Part shown: in pieces, positions 37,210 to 48,597 of the stretch
Layout of the letters: each line of letters opens with the position of its first letter
Numbering within the stretch: the first letter of the stretch is position 1
NCBI RefSeq assembly: GCF_004217225.1
Contig: NZ_SHKM01000001.1
Location: forward strand, 1,278,137-1,342,136
Length of the DNA stretch: 64,000 bases
Origin: Azospira oryzae
GTDB taxonomy: Bacteria; Pseudomonadota; Gammaproteobacteria; Burkholderiales; Rhodocyclaceae
Reading direction: 5' to 3'
Made by a program: the position numbers and the translations under genes
The notes under the pieces: generated by a model
What the model saw: the letters and a program-made list of their open reading frames with translations, nothing else
The model's database searches: none
What the model was told of the DNA's origin: nothing

Positions 37210-38526
37210 TTAGCTGGGGGTTTGACCCGGTTGGCGATGTCGCTGGCCCACATGGGGCAGCACACCGGCCACCGTATGGAAGGATCCGAAAACCAGGATT
37301 CTATCATTCTCGGCAGCCTGCTTCAGGGCTGCCTGCCATGCGGCGTAGGGGGAATCGTGGCAGTGCACCTCGCCGCCGAGGCCGGCCACGGCCTCCGCCA
37401 GCTGCACCGCAGAGGCGCCCCGGGGTACCGCCAGGTCGGCCAGCAGCCAGGTATCCACCTTGCCTTTGAGGGCGGCCAGGGTGGTGGCGATGTCCTTGTC
37501 GCCGAGCATGCCCACCACCGCGTGGGTGCGGTTGTAGAAGCCCATGTTGCCCAGGTTGTCGGCCAGCACCTGGGCCGACTGGGGATTGTGGGCCACGTCC
37601 AGGACCACCGCCGGCTGGCCGGGCAGGACCTGGAAGCGGCCGGGCAGCTCGGTCTCGATGAGGCCGGCGCGGATGGCGCCCATGGAGACGGGCAGGCGGT
37701 CCTTGAGGTAGTCCAGGGCGGTCAGGGCGGCGCTGGCGTTGGCCAGCTGGGCCGTGCCGCGCAGGCCGGGGAAGGCCAGGGCGCGGCGCTGCAGGGCCTC
37801 GCCCTGGCGCAGCCAGTAGCGCCATTGCAGGCGGTCCTCGGCGCTTTTCTCGAAACCGAAGTTGCGGCCGATGAGTTTCAGCTCGGCACCGATGGCGGCG
37901 GCGTGGTCCAGCAGGGACTGGGGCGGCTTGGCGTCGGCGCAGATGGCGGGCTTGCCGGGGCGGAAGATGCCCGCCTTTTCCCGGCCGATGTCTTCCCGGG
38001 TGGGGCCCAGCCAGTCGGTGTGGTCCAGGGCGATGCCGGTGACCACGGCCACGTCCGGCTCGTAGATGTTCACCGCATCGAGGCGGCCGCCCAGGCCCAC
38101 TTCCAGGACGATGGCCTCGACCCCGGCAGCGGCGAAGACTTCCCAGGCGGCCAGGGTGCCGAATTCGAAATAGGTCAGGGCCTCATCGCCCCGGGCCGCT
38201 TCCACCCGGGCGAAGGCGGCGCACAGGGCCTCATCCGCCACCGGCTGGCCGTTGAGGCGCACCCGCTCGTTGTAGCGCAGCAGATGGGGGGAACTGTAGG
38301 AGCCCACCTTGCAGCCGGCCCGGTCCAGGATGTTCTCCAGATAGGCGCAGACCGAACCCTTGCCGTTGGTGCCGCCGACGGTGACGACCGGGCAGAACTC
38401 GCTCTGCCCCAGGGCTGCCTTGACCCGGGCCACCCGCTCCAGGCCCAGCTCGATGCCGGCCTGGCCCTTGGGATGGAGGGATTCGAGATGGGTGAGCCAG
38501 TCGGACAGGGTGGTGGGGGATGACAT
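37210..38526 (-). CDS. folC: Bifunctional folylpolyglutamate / dihydrofolate synthase
   Basis: The 438-residue Mur-ligase-fold enzyme adds glutamate to folates. Motifs are VTVGGTNGKGSVCAYLENIL (P-loop), SYSSPHLLRYNERVRLNG, VLEVGLGGRLDAVN, VVTGIALDHTDWLG and the C-terminal VLDVAHNP. The start is ATG at 38526; eleven further upstream codons are open only because a CACAGAG repeat element runs into the frame. That element begins 10 bases upstream of this start codon, so its hairpin lies against the ribosome-binding site, and no strong Shine-Dalgarno sequence is left. Confidence 0.95.
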   Translation of the reverse strand: MSSPTTLSDWLTHLESLHPKGQAGIELGLERVARVKAALGQSEFCPVVTVGGTNGKGSVCAYLENILDRAGCKVGSYSSPHLLRYNERVRLNGQPVADEALCAAFARVEAARGDEALTYFEFGTLAAWEVFAAAGVEAIVLEVGLGGRLDAVNIYEPDVAVVTGIALDHTDWLGPTREDIGREKAGIFRPGKPAICADAKPPQSLLDHAAAIGAELKLIGRNFGFEKSAEDRLQWRYWLRQGEALQRRALAFPGLRGTAQLANASAALTALDYLKDRLPVSMGAIRAGLIETELPGRFQVLPGQPAVVLDVAHNPQSAQVLADNLGNMGFYNRTHAVVGMLGDKDIATTLAALKGKVDTWLLADLAVPRGASAVQLAEAVAGLGGEVHCHDSPYAAWQAALKQAAENDRILVFGSFHTVAGVLPHVGQRHRQPGQTPS

Positions 38527-38536
38527 AGAAAGGCTA

Positions 38537-38728
38537 GCCACAGAGGGCACAGAGATCACAGAGGAAAGTCAAAAGCACCTACCCTGGAAGGCAGGAGGGA
38601 CGCGGACTTCGGCCATGGCAGGCTGAAGAATGGCGTCCCTGTTGCCTCCCGGGGCACAGGTCCACACAGTTTGCTCCGGCCTTACGGCTGGAGAGAAAAC
38701 CCTCTGTGTTCTCTGTGCCCTCTGTGGC
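38537..38728. repeat. CACAGAG inverted-repeat element, copy 1 (accD-folC)
   Basis: The 192-base element has terminal inverted repeats of 28 bases that match at all but one position. The outer part is GCCACAGAGGGCACAGAG with a nine-base period (CACAGAGGG, CACAGAGAT, CACAGAGG). Inside is a nested hairpin (GGCAGGAGGGACGC 38590-38603 with GCGTCCCTGTTGCC 38633-38646) around TTCGGCCATGGCAGGCTGAA. It starts 11 bases after the accD stop, with a T-run between on the minus strand. Confidence 0.85.
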
Positions 38729-38739
38729 AAAAAAGATTT

Positions 38740-39606
38740 TCAGGCAGCCGCAGGCAGCTTCTGCAGCAGGGCCAGCAGCTGGGCGATCTTGTCGCGCATT
38801 TCGCGGCGGTCCACGATCAGGTCGATGGCGCCCTTTTCCAGCAGGAACTCGGAGCGCTGGAAGCCTTCCGGCAGCTTTTCCCGCACCGTCTGCTCGATCA
38901 CCCGGGGACCGGCGAAGCCGATCAGGGCATTGGGCTCGGCGATAACCACGTCGCCAAGGAAGGCGAAGGAGGCGGAGACACCGCCCATGGTGGGATCGGT
39001 GAGCACGGAAATGAAGGGCAGGCCGGCTTCCGACAGCTTGGTCAGGGAAGCGGTGGTCTTGGCCATCTGCATCAGGGAGAACAGGCCTTCCTGCATGCGG
39101 GCGCCGCCGGAGGCGGTGATGCAGATGAAGGGCACGTTCTGTTCCAGGGCCACCTGGACGCCGCGGATGAAGCGCTCACCCAGCACGGAGCCCATGGAGC
39201 CGCCCATGAAGTTGAATTCGAAGCAGGCCACGACCACGGGCAAGGTCTTGATGGCGCCCTGCATCACCACCAGGGAATCGGTCTCGCCGGTGTCTTCGGT
39301 GGCGTCGTTGAGGCGCTCCGGATAGCGGCGGCTGTCCTTGAACTTGAGGCTGTCCACCGGCAGCACTTCGGCGCCGATCTCGAAACGGCCTTCCGGGTCC
39401 AGCAGCAGGTCCAGGCGTTCCCGGGAATTGAGGCGGTTGTGGTGGCCGCACTTGGGGCAGACGTGCAGGTTGCCTTCCAGGTCGGTGGCGTAGAGCACCG
39501 CCTCGCAGGACGGGCACTTGCGCCACAGGCCTTCCGGCAGGTTGGACTTGCGCGGCGCGCCTTCACGCTTGATCTTCGGGGGCAGCAGTTTCTGCAACCA
39601 GCTCAT
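38740..39606 (-). CDS. accD: Acetyl-CoA carboxylase carboxyltransferase subunit beta
   Basis: The 288-residue subunit has the N-terminal four-cysteine zinc finger (CPSCEAVLY ... [12 protein letters not shown]) and the crotonase-like core ([36 protein letters not shown]). It pairs with AccA. The gene follows trpA, with a repeat element between them. The trpFBA-accD-folC order is a known proteobacterial arrangement. Confidence 0.97.
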   Translation of the reverse strand: MSWLQKLLPPKIKREGAPRKSNLPEGLWRKCPSCEAVLYATDLEGNLHVCPKCGHHNRLNSRERLDLLLDPEGRFEIGAEVLPVDSLKFKDSRRYPERLNDATEDTGETDSLVVMQGAIKTLPVVVACFEFNFMGGSMGSVLGERFIRGVQVALEQNVPFICITASGGARMQEGLFSLMQMAKTTASLTKLSEAGLPFISVLTDPTMGGVSASFAFLGDVVIAEPNALIGFAGPRVIEQTVREKLPEGFQRSEFLLEKGAIDLIVDRREMRDKIAQLLALLQKLPAAA

Positions 39607-39639
39607 GGCGTTCTCCGGTACTTTTTTAAATTCGGGTTG

Positions 39640-39768
39640 GCCGCAGAGGGCACAGAGATCACAGAGTTAAAACAGTTCCTGGACAACGCGACAGGGCCTG
39701 ATCAAAAGCCCTCGCGGCATGACTGTCCTGTCGGTTTTACTCTCTGTGTCCTCTGTGCCCTCTGTGGC
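39640..39768. repeat. CACAGAG inverted-repeat element, copy 2 (trpA-accD)
   Basis: This 129-base element has 27-base terminal inverted repeats (three mismatches) of the same CACAGAG periodic sequence as copy 1. The interior holds a smaller hairpin, CGACAGG (39689-39695) with CCTGTCG (39727-39733), around CCCTCGCGGCATGACT. It starts seven bases after the trpA stop with TTTTTT between, and ends 33 bases before the accD start. Confidence 0.85.
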
Positions 39769-39775
39769 TAAAAAA

Positions 39776-40579
39776 TTACTTGCTGGCGGCATCCACACCG
39801 CGGCGGATGTCGGCCACCAGGCCCTTGACGCGGGCCACGGCGTCATCCGGGTACTTTTCCATTTCCTCGATGATGCGGCTGCCCACCACCACGGCGTCGG
39901 CCATGCCGGCGATGCGCTTGGCGGTCTCCGCATCGCGGATGCCGAAGCCCACGCCCACGGGCAGGCCGGTGGCTTCGCGGATCTTGGGAATGCGTTCGGC
40001 CACTTCGTCGAAGTTGAGGGCGCCGCTGCCCGTCACCCCCTTGAGGGAAACGTAATAGACGTAACCCCGGGCCAGCTGGCCCACCTGATTGATGCGGGCA
40101 TCGGTGGAGGTGGGAGCGAGGAGGAAGATGGTGTCCAGGTCCCGGGCGTTCATGGCGGCGCAGAAGGCGGCGCTTTCCTCCGGGGTGTAATCCACCACCA
40201 GCACGCCGTCCACACCGGCCTCGGCGGCGGCGGCGACGAAGGCTTCCATGCCCATGGCCTCGATCGGGTTGGCGTAGCCCATGAGGACGATGGGAGTCTC
40301 GCCGTCCTTCTCACGGAATTCGCTGACCATGGCCAGCACCTGGCGCAGGCTGACGCCCTTGGCCAGGGCCCGCTCGGAGGCACGCTGGATGGTGGGGCCG
40401 TCGGCCATGGGATCGGAGAAGGGCACGCCCAGCTCGATCACGTCGGCGCCGGCTTCCACCAGGGTGTGCAGCAGGGTGACGGTGAGGGCCGGATGGGGAT
40501 CGCCGGCAGTGATGAAGGGAATCAGGGCCTTCTTGCCCTGGGCCTTGAGCGCGTCGAAAGTCTGTTGGATGCGGGACAT
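39776..40579 (-). CDS. trpA: Tryptophan synthase alpha chain
   Basis: The 267-residue subunit cleaves indole-3-glycerol phosphate to indole, which is channelled to TrpB. The catalytic glutamate and aspartate lie in [21 protein letters not shown], and the phosphate-binding loop is [13 protein letters not shown]. The start ([11 protein letters not shown]) follows trpB by 11 bases. It is the last trp gene of the cluster; accD follows after the repeat element. Confidence 0.97.
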   Translation of the reverse strand: MSRIQQTFDALKAQGKKALIPFITAGDPHPALTVTLLHTLVEAGADVIELGVPFSDPMADGPTIQRASERALAKGVSLRQVLAMVSEFREKDGETPIVLMGYANPIEAMGMEAFVAAAAEAGVDGVLVVDYTPEESAAFCAAMNARDLDTIFLLAPTSTDARINQVGQLARGYVYYVSLKGVTGSGALNFDEVAERIPKIREATGLPVGVGFGIRDAETAKRIAGMADAVVVGSRIIEEMEKYPDDAVARVKGLVADIRRGVDAASK

Positions 40580-40590
40580 GGGGCGGGCTC

Positions 40591-41787
<1,197 letters not shown>

Positions 41788-41930
41788 GGTAGGACTCCAG
41801 AAGACGAACGTTGAGAAGGACGGGGACTGCTTAGTCAGCCGCCGTCTCTCAGGTGTGGTCCGCCAGGTGGTGGCGCCAGTGAGTGCGAGTATGTCCGCCC
41901 GGTTTCTTGCGCATAAATCAGTTCGTCAAA

Positions 41931-42578
41931 TCAATCGTTGTCGGCACTGCGAACGGCGGCGATGAAGGCCCGGATCTTGGCGGCATCCTTGATGCCCTTG
42001 GCCGCTTCGACGCCGGAGGACACATCCACCGCCGCCGGGCGCACCCGCCGTACCGCCTCCGCCACATTGTCCCCGTCCAGGCCGCCGGAGAGCACGATGC
42101 TCTGGGCCAGGCCGGCCGGGATGAGGGACCAGTCGAAGGTCTTGCCGCCGCCGCCGTAACCATCGACGAAGGCATCCAGCAGGATGGCCCGGGCCGAAGG
42201 GTAAGCAGCCGCGTATTGTACCAAATCCAGATCGGGCCTTACGCGGGCCGCCTTGAGGTAGGGCCGCAGGTAGCGCCGGCACTGGCTTTCCGTCTCGTCG
42301 CCGTGGAATTGCAGGACCTCCAGGGGCACTTTGGCCAGCACGGCCTCCACCTGGGCCGGTTCCGGATTCACGAACAGCCCCACCGCCGCGACGAAGGGCG
42401 GCAGCCGCCGGACCAGTTCCGCCGCCCGTTCGGGCGTGACGTAGCGCGGGCTGGGCGGGTAGAAGACGAAGCCGATGGCGTCGGCGCCGGCGGCCACGGC
42501 GGCATCCACGTCCGCCTCCCGGGTCAGGCCGCAGATCTTGATGCGGGTCTTGGTACGGGCATGGGTGGCGCTCGTCAT
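41931..42578 (-). CDS. trpF: Phosphoribosylanthranilate isomerase
   Basis: The 215-residue TIM-barrel enzyme has the conserved start [26 protein letters not shown], the catalytic Cys in KICG, VGLFVN, LQFHGDE, the aspartate in LLDAF, and the C-terminal [10 protein letters not shown] and DVSSGVE. The start overlaps the truA stop by four bases (ATGA), so it is translationally coupled to truA. Confidence 0.96.
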   Translation of the reverse strand: MTSATHARTKTRIKICGLTREADVDAAVAAGADAIGFVFYPPSPRYVTPERAAELVRRLPPFVAAVGLFVNPEPAQVEAVLAKVPLEVLQFHGDETESQCRRYLRPYLKAARVRPDLDLVQYAAAYPSARAILLDAFVDGYGGGGKTFDWSLIPAGLAQSIVLSGGLDGDNVAEAVRRVRPAAVDVSSGVEAAKGIKDAAKIRAFIAAVRSADND

Positions 42579-43402
42579 GGTTCCAGGCTCCAGATTTGGG
42601 GCAGCACCGTGGTCTCCGGCAGGCCCCAGTGGGGTTCGTAGCTGACGCCGGCCAGGTAGAGGCCGGAGGGACTGAAGGTGGGGGCCGCCAGGCGCCGGTC
42701 CCGGGCCGCCAGCAGTTCGCCGATCCAGGCCGGCTCGTGCTTGCCCTTGCCCACATAGACCAGGCTGCCCACCAGGTTGCGGATCATGTGGTGCAGGAAG
42801 GCGGTGGCCTCGAAGTCGAACACTACCAGCTCGCCCTGGCGGCTGACCCGGGCCTGTCGCAGTTCCTTCACCGGCGTCTTGGCCTGGCACTCGGCGGCGC
42901 GGAAGGTGGAGAAATCGTGTTCTCCCAGGAGCAGGTCGGCCGCCGCCTGCATTTTCGCCACGTCCAGGGGCAGATGGAACCAGCCCACCCGGCCGGCGGC
43001 CAGACCCGGCCGCACCGGGCGGTTGAGCAGCAGGTAGCGGTAGCGCCGCCCCCGGGCGGAGAAGCGGGCATGGAAATCGGCGGGCACGGCCTGGGCCCAG
43101 CGCACGGCGACGCCGTCGGGCAGATGGGAATTGACGCCCCGCACCCAGGCCGATTCGGGCCGGGACACGGGCGCGTCGAAATGCACCACCTGGGAAGTGG
43201 CATGGACGCCCGTATCGGTGCGGCCGGCGCAGGTGGTGGCCACCGGCACCCCGGCAATGGCGCCCAGGGCGGCCTCCAGGGCATCCTGCACGGTGCGGCC
43301 GCCGGGCTGGGTCTGCCAGCCGTGGAAGGCATTGCCGTCGTACTCCAGGCCCAGGGCGATGCGGCCCGGGGTGGTGGTGGAAAGAACAGTGGATTCGCTC
43401 AT
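42575..43402 (-). CDS. truA: tRNA pseudouridine(38-40) synthase
   Basis: The 275-residue enzyme carries [18 protein letters not shown] at the start and the catalytic aspartate in [18 protein letters not shown]. The insert and [15 protein letters not shown] are typical of TruA. I take the ATG at 43402, which overlaps the upstream gene's stop (ATGA). A GTG three codons earlier is possible. Confidence 0.96.
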   Translation of the reverse strand: MSESTVLSTTTPGRIALGLEYDGNAFHGWQTQPGGRTVQDALEAALGAIAGVPVATTCAGRTDTGVHATSQVVHFDAPVSRPESAWVRGVNSHLPDGVAVRWAQAVPADFHARFSARGRRYRYLLLNRPVRPGLAAGRVGWFHLPLDVAKMQAAADLLLGEHDFSTFRAAECQAKTPVKELRQARVSRQGELVVFDFEATAFLHHMIRNLVGSLVYVGKGKHEPAWIGELLAARDRRLAAPTFSPSGLYLAGVSYEPHWGLPETTVLPQIWSLEP

Positions 43403-44028
43403 GGCAACCACAGCGGAGAGGCAAGCAGGACGAGGATGCTGAGGCCCATGCCGGCGAGAAGCAGACGGTCAGGGCCTGGCAGGGGATGCAGTTCCACCTC
43501 CAGGACGCTTTCCTGCTCCTGGGCCGGCATCTCCAGAAAACGGCGCCAGTCCTGGCCCCGGGGCCAGGCTTCGGCGGAATCCACGTGCCGCATTACCAGC
43601 AGCAGGCGGGCGATGCCCCGCTCCGGCGCCAGCCCCAGGTAGCGCAGGGGCTGCAACAGGGTCAGCAGGCCCTGGGCCAGGGCCGCCGGCCGGGTGCGAT
43701 GCAACAGCCAGGAGACGGCCAGCAGCACCGTCGCCAGGCGCAGGCACTGTTCCAGGCCGAGGAACACCCCTTCCCGGGAAGGGCTCCAGGCGTGGTCGTA
43801 GAGGGGCGTGCCCGGGGTGCCCAGGGCGAAGACGAGGAAGAGGGATAGCAGCAGCCAGCGCGTGCGCCGCAGCAGGGTGCGGCAACGCCCGGCCACACCG
43901 TCGGCCCGCAGCAAAGGCAGGACCAGGGCGGCCGCCAGGAGCGCCGGCAGGGCCTGGGCTGCCAGGGCCAGGAGCAGGCACAGCAGCAGGCGCACGGCCG
44001 GATGACGGGCGGAGGGCGTCGTCGGCAT
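43399..44028 (-). CDS. CbiQ/EcfT-like membrane protein
   Basis: The 209-residue protein has five or six hydrophobic segments and resembles the CbiQ/EcfT transmembrane component of energy-coupling-factor vitamin or metal importers. The usual coupling helix AARG motif is replaced by PERG ([18 protein letters not shown]). No ATPase or substrate-binding S-component gene is nearby. It may therefore use subunits encoded elsewhere or do something else. It lies between fimV and truA and is coupled to truA by a four-base overlap. The start at 44028 skips a non-conserved extension that runs through the fimV terminator. Confidence 0.65.
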   Translation of the reverse strand: MPTTPSARHPAVRLLLCLLLALAAQALPALLAAALVLPLLRADGVAGRCRTLLRRTRWLLLSLFLVFALGTPGTPLYDHAWSPSREGVFLGLEQCLRLATVLLAVSWLLHRTRPAALAQGLLTLLQPLRYLGLAPERGIARLLLVMRHVDSAEAWPRGQDWRRFLEMPAQEQESVLEVELHPLPGPDRLLLAGMGLSILVLLASPLWLP

Positions 44029-44101
44029 GGCAGCGGGCAAGGGCGGGGCGGAACGGTTCAAGAAGAGGGCCAGGGGGTGCGAAGCCCGCACTGTAAAACA
44101 A

Positions 44102-44133
44102 ATGCCGCAGCCGGGATACCCGGGCTGCGGCAT
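44102..44133 (-). terminator. fimV: Terminator after fimV
   Basis: On the minus strand, ATGCCGCAGCCCGGG pairs with CCCGGCTGCGGCAT (one bulge), followed by TTGTTTTA. It lies 26 bases past the fimV stop and should limit read-through into the EcfT-like/truA/trp genes. Confidence 0.8.
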
Positions 44134-44158
44134 GGAGGGGGCGGAACGACGACGGCGC

Positions 44159-47100
44159 TCAGCTGCCGACGCGCTCCATCAGGGTGCGGGCCACGTCCTG
44201 CTGTTCGGCATTGCCTTCGCCGAGCACTTCCTGCAGCAGTTCCCGTGCCCCTTCCAGATCGCCCATTTCTTCATAGGCCTTGGCCAGATCCAGCTTGGTC
44301 GCCACTTCCTGCCAGCGGGCATCGTCGCCCTCGGCATCGGCAGCCTGCTCGGCTTCCAGCTGAGCCTCCAGCTGGGCGCCCAGTTCCGGATTGACCACGG
44401 TTTCGGCGGAGTCGAAGGACGGAGCCGGTGCAGCACTCACCTCCTCCATCGCCAGCTCGGGCATGACCACGGTTTCATCCGCCGCCGGCGTCAGGGTGGT
44501 CTCGGCCGCGGCTGCAGCAAGGTCATCCAGGCTGAGGGCTTCGTCGGCAACTTCCGGCAGCACCACGGTGTCGTCGGCGGCACTGACGGCCGGCTCGGCA
44601 GCCGGCGCGGGCGCCGCATCCAGGTCCAGATTGATGCTGGAGAGATCGAAGGCGCGGGGCGCCTCTTCCACCGGCAGGGCCTCGTCATCCAGCTGGATGT
44701 CCAGGTCGCCGCCGGGGGCTTCCGCGGTGATGGAAACAGGCTCTTCGGCCCCGGCCCCCAGATCGAGGTCGAAGTCGATGATGTTGTCGGCAGGAGCCGC
44801 CGGGGCTGCCTCAGGGGCCGCTTCCGGCAGCTGGAAGTCCAGCACTTCGGGCTCGGCAGCGGCGGCAGGGGCGGGCTCGGCCGCACCCAGATCCAGGTCG
44901 AAGTCCATGGCGCCGGACAGGGCGGCTTCAGGTTCGGCAGCGACGTCGGCAGCGGTATCGGCCTGGGGCGCGGCAGGAGCCTCGAGACCCAGGTCGAAGT
45001 CCAGGCTGACCAGGTCGGGCACCGGCTCGGCCGCCGCTTCCTGGGGCGCTTCCACCACCGGCAGGGGCTCCGCTTCGGCAGCGGCTTCAGCCAGCTGGGA
45101 CAGGGTGCCGGGCATGGTCACCGTGTCCTTCAGCTGCTCGGCGCCGACGATCATGGTGGCATCGGGATCGAAATCGGCAGCAGCAGCCGCGGTCGCCGCG
45201 GGTGCCGGGTTGCCGCCGTAGAGCGGGTTGGCCGGGTCCAGCTTGGCGCCCATGGCGGCAGCCTTTTCCCACTCGGCGCCAACGCCGCCGGTCTGGGCGT
45301 AAAGCTCGCTGGCCAGGGTTTCGAACTGCTTGACGGCCTTGCGGTTGGAGTAGATTTCCAGCAGCTTGACGTGGATGGCGAAGCGCTTGGGATCCTTCTG
45401 CATGGCTTCGAGAAGGATTTCCTCGGCCTGGGCATCCCGGCCGTAGGCCATGTACACATCGGCTTCGGCCACCGGATCCACTTCGTCGGTATCGATGGTG
45501 CCGGGGCCGGCCTGGCTGAAATCGGTGGCCGGGGTGTTGGAGGTATCCACGCTCTGGCCGCCGGTGCTCTTGAACACGGAATTGGCGCCCAGGCTCGGCT
45601 GGGACAGGGAGCTGGTGGGCGGCAGGGTGGCCTCGCCGGCGGGAGCCTGGCGACGGCGACGGACCACGGCCAGGGCGCCGAGGCCGGCGATGGCGACCAG
45701 GCCGCCGCCCAGGAGGGGCAGGTTGTCCAGCAATTCGTCCACCAGACTGGGCTCTTCCACCGGGGCCGGCGGCGGCACCACCACCGGCGGCTTCGGTGCC
45801 GGCGTGGGCTCAGGCTTGGTTTCCGGTGCAGCAGCTTCGGCCGGTTTGTCCTCCGGCTTGGCGGCCTCGGCGGGCTTGGCGTCCTCGACCTTGGGCGGTT
45901 CGGGCTTGACCTCGGGCTTGGGCGGTTCCACCGGCGCCGTTTCGGCAGGCTTGGCAGGGGCGGCGGCGGGCAGCGGGGCCGCTGCGGCCGGCTTGGCCGC
46001 GGCCTGCTTCTGCAGATCGGCCAGGTTCTGGTTCTTCAGTTCCAGCAGTTTCTGCAGTTCGCTGACGTTCTTCTCCAGGGCCGCCATGCGTTCATTGGCG
46101 TCCTTGAGGGCCTTGTCCTTGGCAATCAGATCCTCTTCGCTGGCCTTGCCGGCACCGGCCTTGCCCGTGGCCGGACCTTCGGTCTTGGCGACCTTCACCT
46201 GGTCCTTGGGCGCAGCGGCCGGTGCCGCCTTGTCTTCCACCTTGGCGGTGACGCGGCCGGCAACGGCCTGGGTGGCGCCGTCGTCCTTGGGCGCCTCCTG
46301 GGCCACGGCCCCGGCCAGCTTGCGGCGGTAGGCATTCCAGTCCGAGGACTGGGCGAAGACGATCTTGCGCGCCTCGCTCTCGGAGACAGCAGCGACGGAC
46401 TCCTTGTCCGGCACCGCCAGAATCTTGCCGGCCTTGAGGCGGTTCATGTTGCCGCCGTCAAAAGCCTCCTTGTTGGCCCGGTACAGGCCCACCAGCATCT
46501 GCTCCAGGGAGACGCCCTCGTGCACGGTCTCGCCGGCAATCTTGCGCAGGGTGTCGCCCTTCTTCACCTCGACGCTGCCCACGGCAGCAGCGGGCTGCTC
46601 GGCGGTCTTTTTCTCGGCGGCGGGCCGTGCCTCTGCCACCGGCTTTTCTTCCGCCGCCACCTTGGGTTTGCGGCTGGCAGTCACCTTGGCAGGTTTCTCT
46701 TCCACGGCCCGGGCGGCCGGCTTTTCTTCCACGGGCGCCAGGGGACGGGTTTCAAGACGGGGAGGCTGCTTGGCCTCGACCGTGGACACCTGGGCACCGC
46801 CCTTGATGGCCATTTCCGGCGGATCGAGAAGGAAGGTGTATTCGCGCACCAGGCGGCCGGAGGGCCAGCTCAGCTCCAGCAGCATGTCCACGAAGGGGTC
46901 GTTGATGGGCTTGTCCGAACTGATGCGGATGACCGGCTGGGCGCCCTTCTGGTCCAGGGAAAATCTGATGCCGAGCAGGGTGGAAGCGTATTCGATGCCG
47001 GCCTGGGCAAAGGCATCCTGGGAGGCCAGGCGGGCCGTCATGTTGGACAGTTCCGCCTTGGTGGCGGAAACCTCCACTTCGGCGCGCAAGGGCTGCCCCA

Positions 47101-47197
47101 GACCGGAATAAACGGTGATCTTTCCCAACCCTGCCGCATCCGCCGCGAAAGGCATACACGCAAGCGCGGTTGCCAGGAGCGAGGCACGAATTTTCAT
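44159..47197 (-). CDS. fimV: FimV/HubP-family polar peptidoglycan-binding protein
   Basis: The 1012-residue protein has a signal peptide (KIRASLLATALACMPFAADA), the FimV N-terminal domain (AGLGKITVYSGLGQPLRAEV), a LysM-type segment (VEVKKGDTLRKIAGET ... KAGKILAVPD), a coiled coil (about 350-400) and a Pro/Lys/Ala-rich stretch. One membrane segment follows (LLGGGLVAIAGLGALAVV, about 495-515), then a long acidic cytoplasmic region and a C-terminal TPR-like FimV domain (LDLAKAYEEMGDLEGARELL). FimV organises the cell pole for type IV pili, twitching and chemotaxis. Repeated FDLDLGA-type acidic units lie between about 690 and 900. Confidence 0.95.
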   Translation of the reverse strand: MKIRASLLATALACMPFAADAAGLGKITVYSGLGQPLRAEVEVSATKAELSNMTARLASQDAFAQAGIEYASTLLGIRFSLDQKGAQPVIRISSDKPINDPFVDMLLELSWPSGRLVREYTFLLDPPEMAIKGGAQVSTVEAKQPPRLETRPLAPVEEKPAARAVEEKPAKVTASRKPKVAAEEKPVAEARPAAEKKTAEQPAAAVGSVEVKKGDTLRKIAGETVHEGVSLEQMLVGLYRANKEAFDGGNMNRLKAGKILAVPDKESVAAVSESEARKIVFAQSSDWNAYRRKLAGAVAQEAPKDDGATQAVAGRVTAKVEDKAAPAAAPKDQVKVAKTEGPATGKAGAGKASEEDLIAKDKALKDANERMAALEKNVSELQKLLELKNQNLADLQKQAAAKPAAAAPLPAAAPAKPAETAPVEPPKPEVKPEPPKVEDAKPAEAAKPEDKPAEAAAPETKPEPTPAPKPPVVVPPPAPVEEPSLVDELLDNLPLLGGGLVAIAGLGALAVVRRRRQAPAGEATLPPTSSLSQPSLGANSVFKSTGGQSVDTSNTPATDFSQAGPGTIDTDEVDPVAEADVYMAYGRDAQAEEILLEAMQKDPKRFAIHVKLLEIYSNRKAVKQFETLASELYAQTGGVGAEWEKAAAMGAKLDPANPLYGGNPAPAATAAAAADFDPDATMIVGAEQLKDTVTMPGTLSQLAEAAAEAEPLPVVEAPQEAAAEPVPDLVSLDFDLGLEAPAAPQADTAADVAAEPEAALSGAMDFDLDLGAAEPAPAAAAEPEVLDFQLPEAAPEAAPAAPADNIIDFDLDLGAGAEEPVSITAEAPGGDLDIQLDDEALPVEEAPRAFDLSSINLDLDAAPAPAAEPAVSAADDTVVLPEVADEALSLDDLAAAAAETTLTPAADETVVMPELAMEEVSAAPAPSFDSAETVVNPELGAQLEAQLEAEQAADAEGDDARWQEVATKLDLAKAYEEMGDLEGARELLQEVLGEGNAEQQDVARTLMERVGS

Positions 47198-47325
47198 ATT
47201 GGTATCTTTAGTTTTGGCCACGGCGCCACCCTGAGCGTCGATTTTGGAAGAAATAAAATAACATCAGCAAGTTAGCCATGCAAGCTAATCTTTATTCTAA
47301 TGTAGTTATCCCTTTTGTATAACAA
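47198..47325 (-). promoter_or_regulatory. fimV: AT-rich fimV upstream region
   Basis: This stretch is markedly AT-rich for the window and includes TTAGC-CATGCAA-GCTAA near 47270-47287 as an imperfect palindrome. It is the likely fimV promoter region; I cannot place the -10 and -35 with confidence. Confidence 0.4.
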
Positions 47326-47348
47326 AACCGGGGCTCTCGGCCCCGGTT
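47326..47348 (-). terminator. asd: Terminator of asd
   Basis: AACCGGGGC pairs with GCCCCGGTT, and on the minus strand TTTTGTTAT follows. It lies 22 bases past the asd stop. Confidence 0.85.
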
Positions 47349-47370
47349 CTGGTATTGGCTCCCGGCCAAA

Positions 47371-48507
47371 TCAGGCTTCGAGCAGGATGCGCAGCATGCG
47401 GCGCAGGGGTTCGGCAGCGCCCCACAGCAGCTGGTCGCCGCAGGTGAAGGCGGCCAGGTACTCGGGACCCATGGCCATCTTGTGCAGACGGCCGACGGGC
47501 ACGGTCAGGGTGCCGGTGACGGCGGCAGGGGTCAGCTCGCGCTCGGAAATCTCGCGCTCGTTGGGCACCACCTTGGCCCACTGGTTGGCCTTGGCCAGCA
47601 TGTCGCTGATCTCGTCCAGGGGCACATCCTTCTTCAGCTTGATGGTGAGGGCCTGGGAGTGGCAGCGCATGGCGCCGATACGCACGCAGAGGCCATCGAT
47701 GGGAATGGAGCCCTGGCTACGGAAAGCGGGCTTGCCCAGAATCTTGTTGCATTCGGCGCCGCCCTTCCATTCTTCCTTGGACTGGCCGTTTTCCACGGGC
47801 ACGTCGATCCAGGGGATCAGGCTGCCGGCCAGGGGGGTGTTGCGGAAGTTCTTCTTGGGGAAGGCGTCGGAACGGATGGTTTCGGCCACCTTGCGGTCGA
47901 TTTCCAGGATGGCGGAAGACGGGTCGGCCAGCAGGTCGGCCACGGAAGCGTGGATGGTCCCCATCTGGGCGATCAGCTCGCGCATGTTCTGGGCACCGGC
48001 ACCGGACGCGGCCTGGTAGGTCATGGAGGTGGCCCACTCGATCAGGTCGTTCTGGAACAGGCCGCCCAGGCCCATCAGCATCAGGGAGACGGTACAGTTG
48101 CCGCCGATCCAGTTCTTGCCGCCCTTGGCCAGGGAGTCCTGGATGACGTTCTTGTTCACCGGGTCGAGGATGATCACGGCGTCGTCGGCCATGCGCAGGG
48201 CGGAGGCGGCGTCGATCCAGTGGCCGTTCCAGCCGGCGGCGCGCAGCTTGGGGAAAACTTCCTTGGTGTAGTCGCCACCCTGACAGGTGATGATGATGTC
48301 GCAGGTCTTCAGGGCGTCAATGGAAGTAGCGTCCTGCAGGGGAGCAGCCGCCTCCTTACCACCGAACACCGGGGCCTTGCCGCCGGCGTTGGAAGTGGAG
48401 AAATACACCGGTTCGATATGGGCAAAATCACCCTCTTCCACCATGCGCTGCATGAGGACGGAACCGACCATACCGCGCCAACCAACCAGACCAACTCGCT
48501 TCATCAC
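47371..48507 (-). CDS. asd: Aspartate-semialdehyde dehydrogenase
   Basis: The 378-residue enzyme makes aspartate semialdehyde, the branch point to lysine, threonine, methionine and meso-diaminopimelate. Motifs are [15 protein letters not shown] (NADP loop), the active cysteine in [28 protein letters not shown] and the substrate-binding [12 protein letters not shown]-like segment ([14 protein letters not shown]). Length fits the E. coli-type enzyme. An AAGGAAG ribosome-binding site precedes the start. Confidence 0.97.
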   Translation of the reverse strand: MMKRVGLVGWRGMVGSVLMQRMVEEGDFAHIEPVYFSTSNAGGKAPVFGGKEAAAPLQDATSIDALKTCDIIITCQGGDYTKEVFPKLRAAGWNGHWIDAASALRMADDAVIILDPVNKNVIQDSLAKGGKNWIGGNCTVSLMLMGLGGLFQNDLIEWATSMTYQAASGAGAQNMRELIAQMGTIHASVADLLADPSSAILEIDRKVAETIRSDAFPKKNFRNTPLAGSLIPWIDVPVENGQSKEEWKGGAECNKILGKPAFRSQGSIPIDGLCVRIGAMRCHSQALTIKLKKDVPLDEISDMLAKANQWAKVVPNEREISERELTPAAVTGTLTVPVGRLHKMAMGPEYLAAFTCGDQLLWGAAEPLRRMLRILLEA

Positions 48508-48597
48508 TGCTTCCTTGGGTAAGAACTTAATGAATATGTAACGGTATCACAGGCGGCGAGGTTTACCACCCCGCCGCCGTCAAGGTTTTGCCTGGGA

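Noticed and set aside
38527-38559. N-terminal extension of folC, and similar ones of leuB (ATEGTE-like peptides in other frames)
   Set aside because: These residues are translated from the CACAGAG repeat elements and are not part of the enzymes.
41788-41930. Attenuator or leader peptide before trpB
   Set aside because: No run of tryptophan codons and no alternative hairpins followed by a T-run are visible.
44027-47275. 1082-codon open frame antisense to fimV
   Set aside because: It is Gly/His/Gln-rich shadow sequence with no domain and lies opposite a clearly conserved gene; such frames are expected at this GC content.
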